DNA from: Mycoplana dimorpha
GTDB taxonomy: Bacteria; Pseudomonadota; Alphaproteobacteria; Rhizobiales; Rhizobiaceae
Assembly: GCF_003046475.1 (NCBI RefSeq)
Contig: NZ_PZZZ01000001.1
Location: forward strand, 496,001 to 560,000
Direction of reading: 5' to 3'
DNA: 64,000 nt
Under the pieces are notes generated by a model, which was given only the letters and a program-made list of their open reading frames with translations, made no database searches and was not told the DNA's origin. The first letter of the stretch is position 1. Every line of letters starts with the position of its first letter. This document shows positions 62,315 through 64,000 of this stretch, in pieces. A program made the position numbers and the translations under genes.

Positions 62315-64000
62315 TCACTCGCCGATTGCAACGCCTTCCCGCCTGGGATCGGCACTGCCTTTCAATCCGTCGGTAGTGATCTCTATGGCCTGGAGGCCGG
62401 AATTCATTTCCCCGACCTTGATCTCGTAGCCCAGCGCCTTCAGCGGTTCGGTGAGTTTTTCCGCATCCGTGCCGGCCTCGATTTCGAAGGTGCCGAAGCG
62501 GTTCAGGAGGTGCGGCATCGCAACGATCTGGGCGACGTCCATGCCCCAGTCGATATAGCCGACCAGCGCCTGCGTGACATAGCCGATGATCTGGCTGCCG
62601 CCTGGCGAGCCGATCGCCAGGAGCGGTTTGCCGTTCTTCATCACGATCGTCGGCGCCATCGAGGAGCGCGGCCGCTTGCCCGGTTCGACGCGGTTGGCGA
62701 TCGGCACGCCGTTGTCGTGTGTCTCGAAGGAGAAGTCGGTCAGTTCGTTGTTGAGGAGAAAACCGTTCGTCATCAGCCGTGAGCCGAAGCCGTTCTCGAT
62801 GGTCGTGGTCATCGAGACGACGTTGCCGTCCTTGTCGACAATGACGAAATGGCTGGTCGAGGGCAATTCGAGCGATTGGTCGCGGCCGAAGAGCAGGGCG
62901 TGGTCCCATTCCGGCTCGCCCGCCTTCACCGTGTCCTTGGCGAGCGCCTTGTCGCCGTCGAGAAGGGCCGCGCGCTTGCCGAGATAGTCCTTGTCGAGCA
63001 AGCCCTTGACCGGCGAGGGCACGTAGTCGGTGTCGGCGAGATAGCGGCCGCGGTCGGCGAAGGCGAGGCGCTGGGCGTCGCCGATGATGCGCCAGGCTTG
63101 CGCGTTGTCCCAGCCGAGACCCTTGATGTCGAAGTTCTCGAGCATTCCGAGCGTCTGGCCGATCGAAACCGCGCCGGAGGAAGGTGGCCCCATGCCGCAC
63201 ACCTGTAGCGCCCGGTAGGGCATGCACACCGGCGGGCGCTCGCGGACGCGGTAGGTGGCGAGATCGTCGAGTGTCAGAACGCCCGGATTGCCGGCCGCCA
63301 TTCGCACCGTGTCGACGATCGCTTCGGCGATCGGGCCGGAGTAGAACGACTGGGCGCCGCCGTTGCCGATCGCCCGCAGCGTCCTGGCGTAGTCCGGGTT
63401 CTTCAGGATCGCGCCCGCCTTGAGCGCTGCGCCGGAGGCGTCGAAGAAATAGGCCTTGGTCTTTTCATATGTCTTCAATTTGTCGCCTTCGGCCGCAATC
63501 AGGGCGGCGAGGCGCGGCGATACGGCGAGTCCGGCATCTGCGAGTGCCGCCGCCGGCTCGAAGAGCGTCTTCCAGTCTAGCCTGCCGTAGCGCTTGTGTG
63601 CCTCCTGCAGCAGCATGACCGTGCCGGGCGTGCCGACCGAACGGCCGCCGACGACCGCATCGAAGAACCCCATCGGCTGCCCCTTGTCGTCGAGGAACAA
63701 TCCCGGCGTGGCGCGCAACGGCGCCGTCTCGCGGCCGTCGAGCGTCGTCAACTGGCCCTTTGCCGCGTCGTAATAGACGAGAAAGGCGCCGCCCCCGAGG
63801 CCGGAGGATTGCGGTTCGACAAGACCGAGGATCGTCTGGACTGCGACCGCCGCGTCGATGGCGCTGCCGCCCTCCTTCAGGATCTGCGCGCCGGCGGCCG
63901 CCGCCACCGGATTGGCTGCCGCCACCATGTAGGATTTCGCGGTGACCAGCCTGGCCTCCGTCGTGCTGGTCGCCCGTTCCGGTGCCGCTGCGTCGGAGGC
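62315..64000 (-). CDS. ggt: Gamma-glutamyltranspeptidase (N-terminus beyond the window)
   Basis: Periplasmic Ntn hydrolase that cleaves gamma-glutamyl amides such as glutathione and matures by self-cleavage before a Thr. The frame is open from the right edge; the first part includes LVTAKSYMVAAANPVAAAAG and GSAIDAAVAVQTILGLVEPQ. The nucleophile Thr lies in LPSTSHFVIVDKDGNVVSMT, and TNGFLLNNELTDFSF and GSPGGSQIIGYV complete the small subunit. Family length is about 560-590; 562 residues are inside, so only the signal peptide and a few residues are missing. Read on, the gene starts beyond 64000. Confidence 0.93.
   Translation of the reverse strand, partial: ASDAAAPERATSTTEARLVTAKSYMVAAANPVAAAAGAQILKEGGSAIDAAVAVQTILGLVEPQSSGLGGGAFLVYYDAAKGQLTTLDGRETAPLRATPGLFLDDKGQPMGFFDAVVGGRSVGTPGTVMLLQEAHKRYGRLDWKTLFEPAAALADAGLAVSPRLAALIAAEGDKLKTYEKTKAYFFDASGAALKAGAILKNPDYARTLRAIGNGGAQSFYSGPIAEAIVDTVRMAAGNPGVLTLDDLATYRVRERPPVCMPYRALQVCGMGPPSSGAVSIGQTLGMLENFDIKGLGWDNAQAWRIIGDAQRLAFADRGRYLADTDYVPSPVKGLLDKDYLGKRAALLDGDKALAKDTVKAGEPEWDHALLFGRDQSLELPSTSHFVIVDKDGNVVSMTTTIENGFGSRLMTNGFLLNNELTDFSFETHDNGVPIANRVEPGKRPRSSMAPTIVMKNGKPLLAIGSPGGSQIIGYVTQALVGYIDWGMDVAQIVAMPHLLNRFGTFEIEAGTDAEKLTEPLKALGYEIKVGEMNSGLQAIEITTDGLKGSADPRREGVAIGE

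Overview
The window is about 64 kb of high-GC, gene-dense chromosomal DNA from an alphaproteobacterium, most likely Rhizobiaceae (a Sinorhizobium/Ensifer, Rhizobium or Shinella relative). Supporting signs are HdaA with a clamp-binding motif, the short class of ArgC, the rplM-rpsI / speB / argC / ctaA neighbourhood, a 109-bp palindromic intergenic element like the rhizobial RIME1, and a WcaJ/Wzy/Wza/Wzc-type polysaccharide locus next to ctaA. I found no rRNA, tRNA, CRISPR array, insertion sequence, phage or plasmid genes. The window reads as core chromosome with a few accessory patches.

Layout. 1-5.7 kb: lptF (cut by the left edge), divergent pepA-holC, a spermidine-synthase-fold protein coupled to an MscS channel, and an unlisted 52-residue zinc-ribbon ORF. 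5.8-13 kb: an aldose 1-dehydrogenase, TRAP permeases DctQ-DctM (DctM has a Gly/Pro-rich tail), an ArnT-like glycosyltransferase, a methyltransferase, and the detached, oppositely oriented TRAP binding protein DctP. 13-22.9 kb: ABC-F ATPase, a degenerate GGDEF protein, DinB, ndk, a lipoprotein coupled to a CGNR regulator that diverges from an orphan LivH-like permease, GST, RNase T2, a secreted hypothetical and rlmJ. 22.9-25.7 kb: a molybdopterin oxidoreductase coupled to a Nudix hydrolase. 25.8-34 kb: purM-purN, and divergently a CDP-alcohol phosphotransferase, AI-2E-family permease, hdaA, ppk, ppx chain. 34-45.6 kb: a phytase-like exported protein and a polysaccharide locus (tyrosine phosphatase, two GT4 enzymes, O-antigen-ligase-like polymerase, WcaJ-type initiator, short Wza, Wzc with degraded kinase motif, FemAB/CelD-like protein). 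45.7-52.7 kb: DUF2842, ctaA, argC, speB, an acyltransferase-SGNH gene, rpsI, rplM. 52.9-64 kb: thioesterase, enoyl-CoA hydratase, AhpD-like protein, EamA permease, tandem CoA-binding proteins, metY, NYN-LOTUS protein, cupin, cytochrome P450, a secreted NlpC/P60-like protein, and ggt (cut by the right edge).

The most interesting signals are regulatory. The metY leader holds two pairings that exclude each other or form a pseudoknot; one covers the ribosome binding site, and the SAM-II core is absent. The two separated TRAP promoters share a 12-mer and a 10-mer at nearly the same spacing. The dctP leader has two overlapping hairpins next to its Shine-Dalgarno. A perfect inverted repeat lies between the CGNR regulator and the orphan permease. 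On the protein side, the Wzc homologue lacks the Walker A lysine although a CX5R phosphatase closes the operon, and the GGDEF protein reads GGDGF. Function calls rest on motif and family recognition by eye; no database search was run.
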